Assembly: GCA_029255685.2 (NCBI GenBank)
Contig: CM055312.2
Location: forward strand, 2,938,649 to 3,002,648
Origin: Silene conica
Lineage: Eukaryota > Streptophyta > Magnoliopsida > Caryophyllales > Caryophyllaceae
Direction of reading: 5' to 3'
Length of the DNA: 64,000 nucleotides
The position numbers and the translations under genes are program-made. Below the pieces are notes generated by a model. It was not told where the DNA came from and made no database searches. It saw only the letters and a list, made by a program, of their open reading frames with translations. Positions 50,239-63,805 of the stretch are shown one piece after another (the first letter of the stretch is position 1; each line of letters starts with the position of its first letter).

Positions 50239-53200
50239 TTATATTAAATCAAATTCCGCAAGAGCGGAAATAGCATTCGGGAACCCCGCAGACAGTACAA
50301 ACGACTCCCCAACCGACTCACACATACGAGCTACAAAATGCGCGACCGTATTTCCTTCCCGACAAACATGGGTAAAAATAAAATGAGGAAACGACCCAAG
50401 CAAATTCCGCAGATCATCGACACAAGCTCCGAAAGGTGTTCGCATAAGACTCCCCTTATTCACAGCCATGACCAACTGAAGAGCATCACTCTCCAAATGA
50501 ACATTACTCACCATCTTCGACCTTGCCAAATCCAGCCCGAAAAGAGCCGCCTGAGCCTCCGCCACATCGACAGACCATCCCGCCATCACACGCTTACTCC
50601 CAACCCATAAAACATGGCCATTACCATCACGTGCCACCACTCCCAGCCACACATTTCCCGTGTCGGTAACATACGCATCCGAGTTGATTTTAATTGAGTC
50701 AGACATTGGTTTAGACCATGTTTTCCTGCCTGCTTCCATCCCGCGCCGTTGAACAGGTTTATCCAACACCTCAGTAGCATACAACCGGTAATCGGTTACC
50801 ATTTTAACTATACCTGTGATAACAATCTCCGGTGGAGGAGGCGAAATCTCAAAAATCCGCTGGTTTCTAATTGTCCACACTGCCCACGCAATGGCCAAGA
50901 AACGAGTACATTCATCCTCGAGCAGATTACAAATAGCCCATTCAAAACGCTCCTTACATGAAAGGTGCTCCCATAATGCAATAACCTCACCAAACCCGCT
51001 GTCCTCCCAGACACGCCCAACCCAATCACATCCGAACAGGGCATGGTTACTGCTTTCGTCCTCGGCACAAAAGTTACAGGAAGGAGTCGGGCTGCAATGA
51101 CGATAATGGAGATTCTGCCTTACCGCAAGGATGCCGACGCAAACACGCTAGACGAAGTGAATTAATTTTGGTGGGACTCTCAACTTCCAGATTTTTTTCC
51201 ATAAAAATGAATCCAGAATGTGAAAGTCAATGCCCTCTGCCTCAAAGCTACCGCTCATTCCCAGCAAGTATCCCGATTTCACCGTATACATCCCATTATT
51301 TGACAGCCCCCAATAACGAATGTCACATGGAAGCTCCTTACTCAAAGGGATTTGACAAACCTTCCCAATATCAGGCTCCACAAGCACCTCCTGAACCATT
51401 GCCATGTTCCAACACCTTTGTTCCGTGTCAATAAGATCAGCGACCTTCATTGACGGGTCTGCTTCAATATTAAAATTAGGAACCTTTCCTATTCCTTCAC
51501 CTGGCAGCCAGGCTTCATCCCAAACACCAATAGACTGACCATCCCCCACCCTCCACCTAAGCCCATCAAGCAGAAGCGATTTAGCCCCCCAAAGACTCCT
51601 CCACGAAAAACTCGGATCAAAGCCTCTGCGCGCCTCCAAAACCAAATCATTTTTAAAATATTTAGCCTTGAGAACACGACTGACCAGAGAAGTCGGGTTA
51701 AGCATGAGTCTCCACACCTGTTTAGCCAGAAGTGCTTGATTGAAAACCCGCATATCCCGGAACCCCATGCCCCCCATTGCTTTCGGTCTGCATAATCGAT
51801 CCCACCGCATCCAATGTAAGTGACGTTGAGTCTCCGTTGATCTCCACCAAAAGCTGGCCAATAAAGAATGAATCTCTTCAAGAATACCATCGGGAATGGC
51901 AAACAAACTCATCATATATGTTGGGATTGCTTGAGCAACGGGTTTTATAAGAATCTCCTTCCCTGGTTTCGAAAGCATTTTTTCCTTCCATCCACGCAGC
52001 TTCTTCCAAATCTTCTCCTTCAAATTTGCAAATATAATCTTTTTGGACTTCCCGATAATTGTCGGAAGGCCAAGGTACTTTTCATGCCTGTCTACTTCAC
52101 GGACACCCAGCAAAGTTTTGATATCATTCCTCATCCGAACTCCGACCTTCTTGCTAAACACAACTTCAGATTTATCATAATTAATTTTCTGCCCTGATAC
52201 TCTCTCATACATGCTAATAATATTAGCTAAAACCGAGCATTCCTCCAAGTTCGCTCTAGCAAAAAGAATACTGTCGTCGGCGAAGAATAAATGTGAGATA
52301 CTAGGAGCCCCGCGGCAGATACGCATACCATGAAGACTACCTCGAGCCGCTGCGTCCCTTAACAGATGGGAGAAGACATCCGCACAAAAGAGAAAAAGAT
52401 ACGGTGAAATTGGGTCCCCTTGACGTAACCCCCTGCTTGGCCTTACACATCCCGTGGGTCTACCATTAATGATAAAAGATTGAGACACCGTAGAAACGCA
52501 CCTAAAAATCCGAATTCTCCAGGCCTCCGAAAACCCCATCCGACTCATCACCTCCGCTAAAAAACTCCATTCCACCCTGTCATAAGCTTTACTCATGTCA
52601 AGCTTCACCGCCACATTACCCCGTCTACCTTCACCTCCTCTTTTCATCGCATGGAAAATTTCGAAAGCAATAAGGGCATTATCCGTAATGAAGCGTCCGG
52701 GAGTAAACGCACTTTGATTTTCAGAAATTATACCATTTAAGAACTTCTTGAGTCGATTTGCCATAGTCTTTGATATAATCTTATACACAACATTACAAAG
52801 GCTAATGGGGCGAAAGTCCGTGATTTTCGTCGGTTTATATTTCTTTGGGATCAGAACCACCAGCGTTTTATTCAATTCCGCCATGTCACCTCCCCCTTCC
52901 CACCAGTTACGGATAAAACAACATACATCATAACCCACCACATCCCAGTACTTCTGATAAAACAGCGCGTGAAAACCATCCGGACCGGGGGCTTTATTCG
53001 GATGCATTTGGAAAAGCGCATTTCTGATCTCTTCATCACATAAGGGAGCGTCAAATGTAGTATTCATTTCTGGTGTAATAACTTGCTGTACACAATTAAG
53101 CACCGCATCAAAACCCGAAGGATTCTCCGAAGTAAAAAGTGTAGAAAAATACACGCCAATGATATCCGACACCCTTTGCTCCTCCACCTGCCACTGCCCC

Positions 53201-54336
53201 ATCTCATCTTCGAGCCCCTCAATACGGTTCTTCTTCCGACGTTGATTCGCCTTATGATGAAAATATTTCGTGTTTTTATCCCCGTCCCGAAGCTCACACC
53301 TCCTTGCCCTAGAATACCAATACGTCTCTTCTTTCATTTTTAAGGCTTCCAATTCGTTAGAAATAGACCGACAATGAGAAAGCATATCAGATGAAGGACT
53401 CCTCCGCTGGGCACTGGCTAAATCCCTTTCCAAATTACGAATTTGCTGTTTAATATTGCCAAACTTCCTCCGAGCCCATTCCATAAGCTTCTGCGAGCAT
53501 GACGCCCCCTTTTCCATCACATTCCATCCTACCACCTCGTCCCACGCCTCCTTAATAACCTCCCCGCATTGACCGTCTGCCATCCAAAAAGGCTCAAATT
53601 TGAAACCCCGCTGTCCCCGACCTCGCCCTTCAACAACCTCTTCCTGGATAACAATTGCACAATGGTCCGACGCGAAAATAGGAAAGTGACGAACATGAAC
53701 ACGGGGAAAAAGATTATGCCACTCCACATTTGACACTGCTCGATCCAGCCTCTCCCTGATGAAGGTTCCATCCCCTCTTCCCCTCTGCCAAGTAAACTTG
53801 TTACCCTGAAAACCCAAATCAAATAAGGCACAATCATCAAGAGCTTCCCGAAAAGCATCCATATACCGTTCCCCGCGCACCGCCCCTCCTTCCTTCTCAT
53901 CTTCGCTAAGGATCTCATTAAAGTCACCAAATAACAAAATCGGTACATCATTATTTGTACGGCAGAGACTCCTCAACATATCCCATGTTTTGTGCTTATT
54001 CCCCTGCTCCGGCCAACCATACACACCAACGGCCATCCACTGCAACTCATTCCCTTGCCCATTAACCTTAACAGCAACATGATGATTGTCATAAGATGAA
54101 AGTTGAACATCTAAATCCTTCCACCAGAAACCTATACCTCCCGATCTACCATGACTACCAAAACAGAAACCTGACGTGTACCCACATTTATTACGTATAT
54201 TCTCCAATTCTCTAGCATTAATTTTTGTCTCCATGACGAAGACAATACTTGGGCTCTCCCTCCAACACCAGTCTCGGAGGGTTCCAACCGTCAAGGGATT
54301 GCCCAACCCTTAACAGTTCCAGCTTAGAATTTTCAT
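50239..54336 (-). pseudogene. LINE ORF2 (endonuclease, reverse transcriptase, RNase H), two nonsense codons
   Basis: A single frame of about 1365 codons from ATG at 54336. A TAA at 54310-54312 (codon 9) and a TAG at 51148-51150 interrupt it; the frame is otherwise continuous. The endonuclease shows LLFGDFNEILS and ASDHCAIV. The RT shows PGPDGFHALFYQ, FRPISLCNVVYK, SRGLRQGDPISP and FADDSILFARA. A zf-RVT zinc finger follows the second stop (CNFCAEDESSNHALFGC). The C-terminal RVT_3 RNase H starts near INSDAYVTDTG and contains VAEAQAALFGL and ESDALQLV. This copy should be unable to make full ORF2 protein. Confidence 0.92.
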
Positions 54337-54444
54337 TGTTGTTCGCGGGGTTGATAATCATCAACCACCGCTACTTGAAAGGTTATCCCCTCCTCTAAAT
54401 GCACTCTAGCTTTTTTCGAACCGCTCTCCACTTCGAGACCCGTA

Positions 54445-55605
54445 TCATCTGCTACTCCCCCCCACTCCCTTCCTCTTACCCCGCATAGTATATGAATCAG
54501 ATGACAAAACATCCTCCTGCCCACGACAATCTTGGCTATCGTTCGCTATCGTTGTTCGCTTCACCTTGATAATTCTTCGCCGCCCCAGATCCTTACTCTT
54601 TTTATGCTCCCCTCCATTGTCACCCTGGCACATACTTCCTTCCGACCTAACTTCAACCATGGTATCATTCCCCCCCTGCACCACCTCCTTCTCCTTCGCC
54701 GTATTATCTCCATTTTTCTTCTTTATTTTATCAGCCAGAGACACACCACGCAACATTTCAACCATTCTACTAAGTTCAACCTCCTCCGCTTCGACTTGTA
54801 ACGCTTCTTGGTCAAAAAGACGTCGAGCACATGAAACACCCTTTCCCGTATCACCCCCACTACTCGCCCTTACCCGCCACGGCGACGCTTTCAGCCAATC
54901 ACCATACCGTCTACCCTCCCCTATAGGCCCCCTTCCTTGTCCACAATCCTTCTCCCCGTGTCCCACTTTTCCACATATGAAACAAAATAATGGAAGGCTC
55001 TCATAGGAAACCCTAACGCTCCACTTTTTCCCCCCTTCAAGAGTCATCTGAATGGAATCAACAAGCGGTTTACGAACATCGATGATAACTTTAATTCGCA
55101 TAGACCTATTTATCAGAGGGTTCACCGAATTATCCACCATGACAAACGTACCAATCGCATTCCCAATATTACACGCATTCTCCAGACTTTGACGTCCCAT
55201 AATCGGGAGATCATAAATACGAACCCACATAGGCGAAAAGAAAAGTGGTACCTCGGTGGGGATGGCGTCTCCACGTAAATCTGCTATAGCAAATAAATGA
55301 CGATCAAAATGCCATGGTTGTTCCTCCAAAACACGTTTTTTATCTTCTGCATCATCAAATTTGAAGGAAACAATCTTCTTCTGCTTCTCTACGACTTCCC
55401 CGACCACTCCGTTCGTCTTCCATGCTGCGGTCATTGTGTCTATGAGAGCACGTAAATTAACGTGGTGATCCGTCCATAAACGACCCACAATACATAACTG
55501 TGACTCAGGCTCTTCATCCTCATCCCCCGCTACCCATTCCACTTCAATAGACCGTTCATCCTCTCCCCTCAGACCCTCCTGCCTCTTCTCCCCGTTGGAA
55601 TCCAT
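54445..55605 (-). CDS. LINE ORF1, DUF4283 and CCHC zinc knuckle
   Basis: 386 aa from ATG at 55605 (MDSNGEKRQE); an upstream in-frame ATG adds a hydrophobic 42-residue stretch that is not typical of the family. The DUF4283 domain is at about residues 35-180 (GRLWTDHHVN, EEQPWHFDRHLFA). The zinc knuckle CFICGKVGHGEKDC spans residues 208-221. The protein is the RNA-binding partner of the LINE RNP. It ends about 110 bp before the ORF2 ATG. Confidence 0.88.
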   Translation of the reverse strand: MDSNGEKRQEGLRGEDERSIEVEWVAGDEDEEPESQLCIVGRLWTDHHVNLRALIDTMTAAWKTNGVVGEVVEKQKKIVSFKFDDAEDKKRVLEEQPWHFDRHLFAIADLRGDAIPTEVPLFFSPMWVRIYDLPIMGRQSLENACNIGNAIGTFVMVDNSVNPLINRSMRIKVIIDVRKPLVDSIQMTLEGGKKWSVRVSYESLPLFCFICGKVGHGEKDCGQGRGPIGEGRRYGDWLKASPWRVRASSGGDTGKGVSCARRLFDQEALQVEAEEVELSRMVEMLRGVSLADKIKKKNGDNTAKEKEVVQGGNDTMVEVRSEGSMCQGDNGGEHKKSKDLGRRRIIKVKRTTIANDSQDCRGQEDVLSSDSYTMRGKRKGVGGSSR

Positions 55606-56027
55606 CACCAAGACACCGTTTGCACGCGATAAAACGCAAAGAAAAAGAGAAAATGAAAATAAAAAACGAAAGAAAACGAAAAGAAACCGTGAAAGACACG
55701 GTAACCGACCCCCTAGAAACCCTAGGAACACACAACCCTCCCAAGGAAAGAAAACCCTAGAGGGAACGTTTTTTGTTTCTCACTAATTTAGTTGAATTTA
55801 CTAAGGTTAGATGCGAATATGATGTAAATTCTTGTAATTATGTAATTGATTCAGTTGAGATATGCTAGCCTAATTAGTAGGATACGTTACATTACTAGAT
55901 GCTAAATATAATGTAACTAAATCAATTACATAAATATAATGTAACTAAATCAATTAGTGAAGAATAGGCTGAATGGAAGGGAGAACATAATTACAGAATA
56001 ACCGAATATATACAATATATTCGAACA

Positions 56028-57443
56028 GTCCTAATGACCGCCCTTGAAACTTCCACAAAGCAACACATTCCAATAAAACGACACAAAATGGCGCAACTAC
56101 ATCTAGTAATTGCTAAAACATGAAAAATGTAAGATTACAAACCTGATCGAGTTATTATACGAGTATGCACTAATAATGCTAAGATACATTAGCTTATACG
56201 TATAACTGTATAAGCAAGACAGATGAATAAACCTCGATTTATTTACGATTGATTATTATTGTATGGTAAATAATACTCTTTTATGGACCCTACCTAAACC
56301 CGACCAGATACTAAATAAGATACATTACTAAATAAGATACATTATTATATGTGTATAAGAAGTACTATTATTGTGTCGTAAATAATAGCATTATAAATAT
56401 ACAAAAACTAAAATTACCTCCTGATGTAGTGATGGTGAACGATGGTGATGACACTGAGCCAAACAGAGATTGCAATGATACTATTGGAGAACGAAGGAGA
56501 TGATGCTCGGGGGTGGTGGTGGTCTAGGTTATAGGGAGGTGATGCTGAATAAATAACCACATTAAATTATATATATATATATATTACAATTTCCTAATTA
56601 GAACTAAAATTTTGGTAAGCACATATTTTCCAAATCTTCTATCTATATTATTAAAAGATCTATAAATAAAGATAAAGAAACTTTTTTAAAGGAAACTTTT
56701 TTGAGCGATTTTATTATTACTTTTTATCTATATTATTAAAGGATATTTATATAATTAAAGGTTGGTTGAAAATATAATATGGAGTTTCAAAACAAAAAGA
56801 AGAAAAGATAAAATTTATGAATAAAGAGTCTATGTTTTGTGAAAGACGGTCGAGCACTATCAAATTAATGTAGAATAGATACAAACATACAATAAAAAAT
56901 GATTGTGTTTCTATGGTTATGAAATTTCTCTCCTATCTATCGTATATTCATATAATAACATTATATTAGTTATTAAATAACCTAGGCCAAATATGATGAG
57001 TTCAAATATGTTAAGCAGACCTGGCAAAATAAAATTAAACCCGAAATATCGATAAAAAACATCTGAATTGATAACTGACCCGATAGAATAAATTAGATTG
57101 TATCCGAAATTCGATTCCATCCAAATCAAACCGAACTGAATCGAACACCGTCTTAACCCAATAAAACTCGAACCTGAATATATTTGAACCGATTAAAACT
57201 AAACTGATTGACCTCAATGAAAAATGTATATTTTCTAAAAAATAAACTCAAATTTAGGTGTTTTTTCATTGATTATTTATTTACAAATAATATTATGAAT
57301 TATTACATTTAAATTGGAAATTATAAGGTTCAATTTAGGTGAAAACTCTTAAATTTATTGGTAATCAGATTATTATGTCATCATATATCACGAGGATATC
57401 ACAAAATGGCACGTCCGTTTCACGGGCGTGATTGGTTACACAA
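56028..57443. other. intergenic, possible Helitron-like element
   Basis: At 56640 the string TCTATCTATATTATTAAAAG resembles a Helitron 5' end, and at 57403-57430 a hairpin CACGTCCG...CGGGCGTG precedes GGTTACACA, as in Helitron 3' ends. The terminal CTRR is missing, possibly destroyed by the LARD insertion at 57444. No gene was found. Confidence 0.3.
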
Positions 57444-57815
57444 TGTAACACCCCCATTTATTTAAGGGCCTGTACTAGGACTCCTCGGATAAATAAGGGT
57501 GTTACCATCTCGGTTTCCCGAGGCAGTAGATACAAAGGAAGATAAACAGTACTTTAAATTAACCTTAAACTCAAAACATGTTCTTACATATCCAAAGGTC
57601 TTAACAACATAAATAAAGTACAACTCGTATTAAACTGACTAAGGTGATCTAGACATCTAATCTGGTCCGGATCCAAGCTCTTCCTCCCATAGCTCCCCCT
57701 TAGTCTCAGCCACCTGTAAATCTGCTCCCCAATAATTGGTTCATCACAGGTGATCACGAACACACAGGGTCAACCACGAGGTTGAGTAGGGAAAACAATA
57801 AATATAACAATATAG

Positions 57816-57990
57816 TAAACTCCGCACCGATCCAACGCCAATAAACTCCGCACCGATCCAACACCATATAAACTCCGCACCGATCCAACACCATATAAAC
57901 TCCGCACCGATCCAACACCATATAAACTCCGCACCGATCCAACACCATATAAACTCCGCACCGATCCAACACCAAATATACTCCGCACCA
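57816..57990. repeat. 27-bp minisatellite in the LARD LTR
   Basis: Six to seven copies of a unit starting TAAACTCCGCACCGATCCAA. Because 27 is a multiple of three it creates repetitive open frames on the minus strand that are not genes. Confidence 0.9.
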
Positions 57991-58496
57991 TATCACAAGA
58001 CCCAATAGATAATCACATCATATAATATCTCACAATAATTTAAGTAACACATTATAACGATCACATGATATTATTTCACCACCAAGCTTCATATAAAAAT
58101 AAGAGTAGATTGCACATCATATAATAGTATTATCCCCTACCTGAATTAGCAGGAAACGTAGATACACCCGAGGCTTGTCAAAAATGTTCCACGCGAAACT
58201 CGCTACCTAAAGAGATATACGTAACAAATTAACAATCTTCCCGTACTCCTTAACTATCAAACTTACTAAAAATAGTAACCTTCCATAAGCGGAAAGTTTC
58301 CATAAATAGAAACTTTCCCAACATAGTAACTTTCCAAAAATAGAACCCCTATGACTTAAATAATTCTCGACTCGCATATTTAATTAACACGGAACAACAA
58401 CTAAAATAAAGATTTAACCAATTAAAACATACTAATGATGTTGTTAAGTATATGATAAATGATAACAACAACAATAATAAGAATAATAACAAAATT

Positions 58497-58497
58497 C

Positions 58498-58556
<59 letters not shown>
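58497..58556. repeat. (AAT)n microsatellite
   Basis: About 19 perfect TAA units inside the LARD LTR. Confidence 0.95.
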
Positions 58557-58557
<1 letters not shown>

Positions 58558-59596
58558 ATCATACTACTCAAACAAAGCCCACGACTCCAGCCCTAGCACG
58601 ACTCCAACACCACCCCCAACACAGCCGCCTAAACCTCCACGAGACTCCTGCCCACACCCAACGACCACCAACCCAGACACCCACACACACCGGCCATCAT
58701 GTCTACCCACCACCAGGCCGTCGACTAGCACCGGCGAGATGCACCAGGCCACGAATTCAGGCCTGACCCACCTCCTGTACTCCCTGGTTCGCAAAACAGA
58801 CCCATAACGACTCCCGCAACAACCACCCATAACCCTTGAAAACACCCACACCTCACCACTGACACGCAAACTGGACACCACGGTGGTACCACCGCGTCGA
58901 CCTCCCCCGAGTCAACGGTGGTACCACCCCCGTACTCCTTACCTGAACACATAAACCAGACGACCACCTGAACTCCTTATGACCAGGGGTGACAAATACC
59001 CCTCCTACACCGACACCGACGCACTAAAACCACCACGACCACCCCCTTGACACCCCTTAACCACCCAGTAACGCATAACAACACTAACAAGACCACCACG
59101 ACTAAACACAACCCTTCGACAGTGCTTGACAAAACGAATAAACACAACCGTGATAAATAACGTCAGATGCATACCTGACTTCAGATCCAACTTCTGGGAA
59201 AACGTGACGGTGGTTGTGGCCGTGAGCACACTCCTTCTCTTCTGTGTGGTGGCGGCAGTGAGATTAGGGTGTCAATTGTGTATAGACTAGGTCAGAGATG
59301 AGGTCTTTTTGCAGTCCAAAATGACGGCAGGGTAGGGTTTAAACGTGAGGTGTGAGTTTGTGAGTGGCTAGGGTTGCGTTAGGGTTTGTCAAACGTGTGA
59401 TTGTTTGCTTTGCACAACTAACGAGGCCCAAGACTCTACCCTTTGGTCTCGTGCTCGAGCCCCAACTAAGGCATACAACACAATTTAAATCATATAAACA
59501 TGTACACTTATCAAATAATAAATCGTTGTAGTTTAAAACTATCTTTTCGTCGCGAAACAAGATCAATTATCGTAACGAAAATATACGGGTATTACA

Positions 59597-60185
59597 GTCT
59601 TCCCCCCTTAAATTGAACTTCGTCCCGAAGTTCATCCTCACTTAGGTGAGAAACACGAAACGATATATACAACAACCAACCCCAAACGAACTTGGAAGGA
59701 AAAACATCACAAAAAGTTGACTTATATCACAGAATGATGGTTGATGCAAGAGGTCAGGGGTTCGAACCCCTTGACAAGCTTTATGTGATTATAAGGTTAG
59801 AAACCCTAGATCCTTACTTCGATCCCCACTACCGACTATTTTTATGTCTAAACACATACGAACAAATACGATTATATGTCGTTGACCGCATCATTAAACA
59901 TATATATATATATATTCTTTTAGAAATAAAACTCGGGTTATTACAGTCTTCCCCCCTTAAAATGAACTTAGTCCCGAAGTTCAACCACAGTCAGGTGATA
60001 ACCAATCCCGCTCACACGAACTTAGAACAAAGACATTAACAACACATCAACTTGGGACATGAATGCCTCGAATATAAATGCCCAGGAAATATCAACACAC
60101 TAACATAGTAAATAATAAGGTAAAAGTACGGAGTATTACAGTCTCTCTTCCTTAGAATGAACTTCGTCCCGAAGTTCACCACCAC
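59597..60185 (-). other. three repeated PPT/hairpin modules
   Basis: TATTACA, a pyrimidine tract (purine on the minus strand), and the palindrome GAACTTCGTCCCGAAGTTC occur together three times: tract at 59597-59610 with palindrome 59615-59633, 59946-59959 with 59964-59982 (one mismatch), and about 60141-60153 with 60159-60177. Weaker copies of the tract appear at about 60250 and 60425. Confidence 0.75.
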
Positions 60186-63100
60186 AAAACGGTAAAGAAC
60201 ACTTAGCAACATGAACAAACACAAGTGACGCTTAAGAAACGCGAGATGTTACATCCTATCCCCCTTAAGAAAACGGTACCAAACACGAACATGATACCTC
60301 AACAATCACGATATAGACGGTAACATACGCAGCATGGTTATCAAGTATGTTCAAATAATCACGACATATCAGTTAGTCATGTCATAACAACTAACCATAT
60401 CATAAAATCATTAAGATTTTACAATCCTATCCTCCTTAAAAACACGGTTACGTCCCCGTAACCTCATTATAACATCCCAACTCATTACTCCGTCCTACTC
60501 ACTACTTTATCTCAAAAGATCTTACTCCAAGAAACCAAGTATCGTAATCTCATCATCGAACCTAAGACCAAAGACAAGGGGTGAGTGATCTAGCATTTAA
60601 CTTAAAACCATACCTCCAAAGCAACACTCTCATCTCAATATCGATTCCAAACTCAAATAACTCAGTAATCATAGTTACTCTGGACCGTAAACATAACTCG
60701 TCGCACATGCCCAATAACTCAATACTAGTAACCAATCTCCACCTCACCTTTAATATTAATATTAACATCAATATCGTCAGAGGTTCACAGAACCGTGCAC
60801 AACACTTAAAGTATGAACTTTAAACTACTCACCCACAAGTCTTAATCAAAGGTAACAATGATAAAAAAAAAAAATTACGACCAGAACACAACTCGAGCTT
60901 ATCAACCAAAAGACCAAAACGAATCCTTAACATCAATATCCGAACTTTGAACTTACACTTTACTAGCTCACTTAGCAACGTACTAAGATTAATTCTCTAG
61001 CGCTTGCTCATCATATCATTCATATCAAAAAAAATTCATGCAAAAGGGCATTACCATACTCTTGTCCAAATTAGTTCCATCAAAATAAAGTTATATAACA
61101 TAACACAACTAATCACGTACCAAAAGTTTACCGTTTTCACAGCTCAACCCAACTCACAACAAAAGAATTATCTCATCAAAAGAATTTATTAACTATCAAA
61201 ATAAAGGAACGATTATAAATTTTCAACCCAAATAAGTACTTGTAAGAAACCCATAGCAATCATCACGCAACATGTATATAACCTCGAGCAATAATAAGAA
61301 TATTATGATCGGTAGGAGACGCGTATGCAGTAAAACAGAATCAGAGTGATTAACACCTACATACTCTTGGAATTTTAAACACAGGGTTAATATATTCACA
61401 ACATTGTAACAATCAAGAAGCTCATAGCTCATAATTGGCAACTTAAAATATTTCATGCTCATAATCATATTATAGAAGCAATTCATATTTAGGAAAAGGC
61501 ATAGCGCAAGATTAATTAACGTAATTAAACACGGAATATTGACACATTTCCCAAGGTATACATAACTCATAGACTCACAAGATCATTTAACATCCCCAGA
61601 TATCAATCAGTTAACAAAAATCACTTAGGTACATTTCCCACCCACTCATATACAACGAGCAGCAATTAAATATTCAAGCAGGATTTCATCTACACATAGC
61701 TACATGACTGTCATTTTGCAAACAATCTCCACAATTATCAAACATCAAGCTTAAACCTGGTTTATCATTCTGAAAATATTTTGAAAAGTCTGAAACATTG
61801 AAAGGGTTGTTGGAGACAAATATAAACACGAATCAAAGACAATTTTACAAGTTGTAGATCGAATCAAGACTACACGGAAACATTCTGACTCTCCTTCACT
61901 AAAACATTGGTTTGTAATTCATGAATTATGAAAACAAAATTAACGATAAAAGTCAACGCATTCATCAGGCTAGTACTTCCACAAATCATATGTCAACAAT
62001 TGATAATTCAACACATCTTGATCAGATCCTAATATAACAGTATACTTGAAAAGTTATAAAGATTATAATCAAAGGAACTAGACAGCAAGAGCGTTGGCAT
62101 AATTGAAACGGTTCCATATTAAACTTGACGAAATAAACAAGGTTACGTTATCATATAGTAAGGTTCATATTCATATCATATGCATAATTCACATATCAGA
62201 ATATTACGTGACACATCACATAGTTCGTATTTGATTAAACTGGCATACGAAATTTATATAACTCACAATTCCACTAATTACACATTACACAGCAACTTAC
62301 AACAATCATTACTAAATAACAGCTTAGCTAACGTGCGAGCGATCATAGTTTTTTTTTAGAAATTATAAAGAACTAGCTAAACATAGGAAAATAATCGAAT
62401 GCATATCTCAAACGAATTATTTATTACACAACTCAATTGGTCTGGACGAGAACTTTACAGCAATTCAACAGAAAATTAGTCAACTTGCAGGAATCAAAAC
62501 TAAATAACGACTCATTAAGATTTTACATGGCCTAGCATCTTGAAAACGTAAACGCTCATTCTAAACAGCAGAGGTGAGATTATGCATAAACAATAACTAA
62601 GCCTTAAATGATTTCTTTTACAAAGGATGGGTCAAAACGAAATTGTGCAGCAACAATCTAACCACGGTCAACTAAAAGATTTATTGCACTCAAAATATAA
62701 CTCCTATTAACATGAAGCCAACAGCATTGTACACCAACTCGAAAGGTTGTCATACATAAAATTTTCATACTCAAATATGGAACACATTTCTGATAGTATT
62801 CTGTACAAACATGGTAACATCCAGGAAACTTATTAAAACAATTTGATTCTTTTACAACTTCGCTTTGCTACCTCGAAACCCAACCATTCTGCTTTCGAAA
62901 CATGTTGACATATAACTGGAGCATAGATATTACTTGTACGGTATTATCATTCATTTCTCACCATTACCATACTCTTTATCTGGATCACGGTAATTAAGGA
63001 TTTCAATTCTGAAAGTAGGATCAACTAAGTAACTTGATTGTTATACATGTGTATCTAAAGAAACTAGGTTCAACTATCGCATAATCATAACTTATCCAGG

Positions 63101-63790
63101 TACGGAAACATAAACTATAAGCTACGATGAAGTCCCATATTGATTACGAACTTCACACCAACTTTAAATGCGTATAGTAGGCATAAAATCTTAAGTACGA
63201 TATATGCAACACATATCTATATACATTCATGGCTTATGGAAACACATTCCGCATATCACTAGACACGGATTACTATAACGTATATTTATGAGGCCAACTA
63301 GATTACTCATCCTTACAAGGAGTTAAACATCAGATTCATATACTAACGATAGTCATTTAAATATCAGGTGATCATATGAACATTTCAAATACTGAATTCA
63401 TATGGGCACACCACTCTTAACTATTGCTCAACAATTACACCTCCATCCTCTTGGGATATCAATTAAATCATCCAACTCGTTCCACATTTCATATCTCACA
63501 TATTCTTCTAACACACAACATTCATGTTAACTCACATATTACTTACCTCATTCTGCACCTGCAAGAACGTTAGTACCAGATAACGAGGTTACTATATAAT
63601 CTACCCCACTTTTCAATTTCTCTCATTGGGTTCCCGAGACAGAACAGAAAGGGCCCAGGACTGGTGTGAGGGGGCCCCTAACTCATCCCGTTCCTCTTTG
63701 GGGCGCCTATCAGTTTCATCTCGGGGTTCATTTTATTAGACTCTTCCTACGTTCATTATTATTCATTTGGTTTAGGCCTGAGGATCGTTC
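60186..63790 (-). other. LARD internal region, non-coding
   Basis: AT-rich with no frame resembling gag or pol. The longest frame (61223-61570, minus, 115 codons) is Leu/Ile/Cys-rich by composition and has no motif, so it is not called. Confidence 0.6.
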
Positions 63791-63802
63791 GCTCTGATAC
63801 CA
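63791..63802 (-). other. primer binding site of the LARD
   Basis: On the minus strand TGGTATCAGAGC, an exact 12-nt complement of the tRNA-iMet 3' end, three bases from the LTR. Confidence 0.9.
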
Positions 63803-63805
63803 CTT

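Larger units (their letters stand above)
50211..55831 (-). mobile_element. L1-type LINE, full length
   Basis: A 5.6-kb non-LTR retrotransposon on the minus strand with an A tail (T run at 50211-50220 on +) and a perfect 16-bp target duplication TTGTAATTATGTAATT (50195-50210 and 55832-55847). ORF1 and ORF2 (EN-RT-zinc finger-RNase H) are both present. Only two nonsense codons damage it, so insertion was fairly recent. Confidence 0.93.
50164..56027. repeat. solo LTR (about 227 bp) split by a LINE
   Basis: Joined without the LINE, the sequence starts TGTTAGAATATATTG and ends CAATATATTCGAACA, the TG...CA layout of an LTR. Flanks GCCCT (50159-50163) and GTCCT (56028-56032) agree at four of five bases. 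A MITE is an alternative, because the ends are inverted copies of each other for about 40 bp. Confidence 0.5.
57444..59596 (-). repeat. 3' LTR of the LARD
   Basis: About 2153 bp, starting TGTAACAC and, on the best reading, ending GGTATTACA next to the polypurine tract. Alternative ends at 59945 and about 60140 have the same TATTACA followed by a pyrimidine run. It contains a minisatellite and an (AAT)n array. Confidence 0.7.

Noticed and set aside
57754..58005. Repetitive 83-codon and 73-codon minus frames
   Set aside because: Produced by the 27-bp minisatellite; not a gene.
58452..58881. Frames of about 105 codons on both strands
   Set aside because: They sit in an LTR over an (AAT)n array and Pro/Gly-biased DNA, without motifs.
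59692..60039. 115-codon + frame
   Set aside because: Crosses LARD LTR-edge modules and has no family resemblance.
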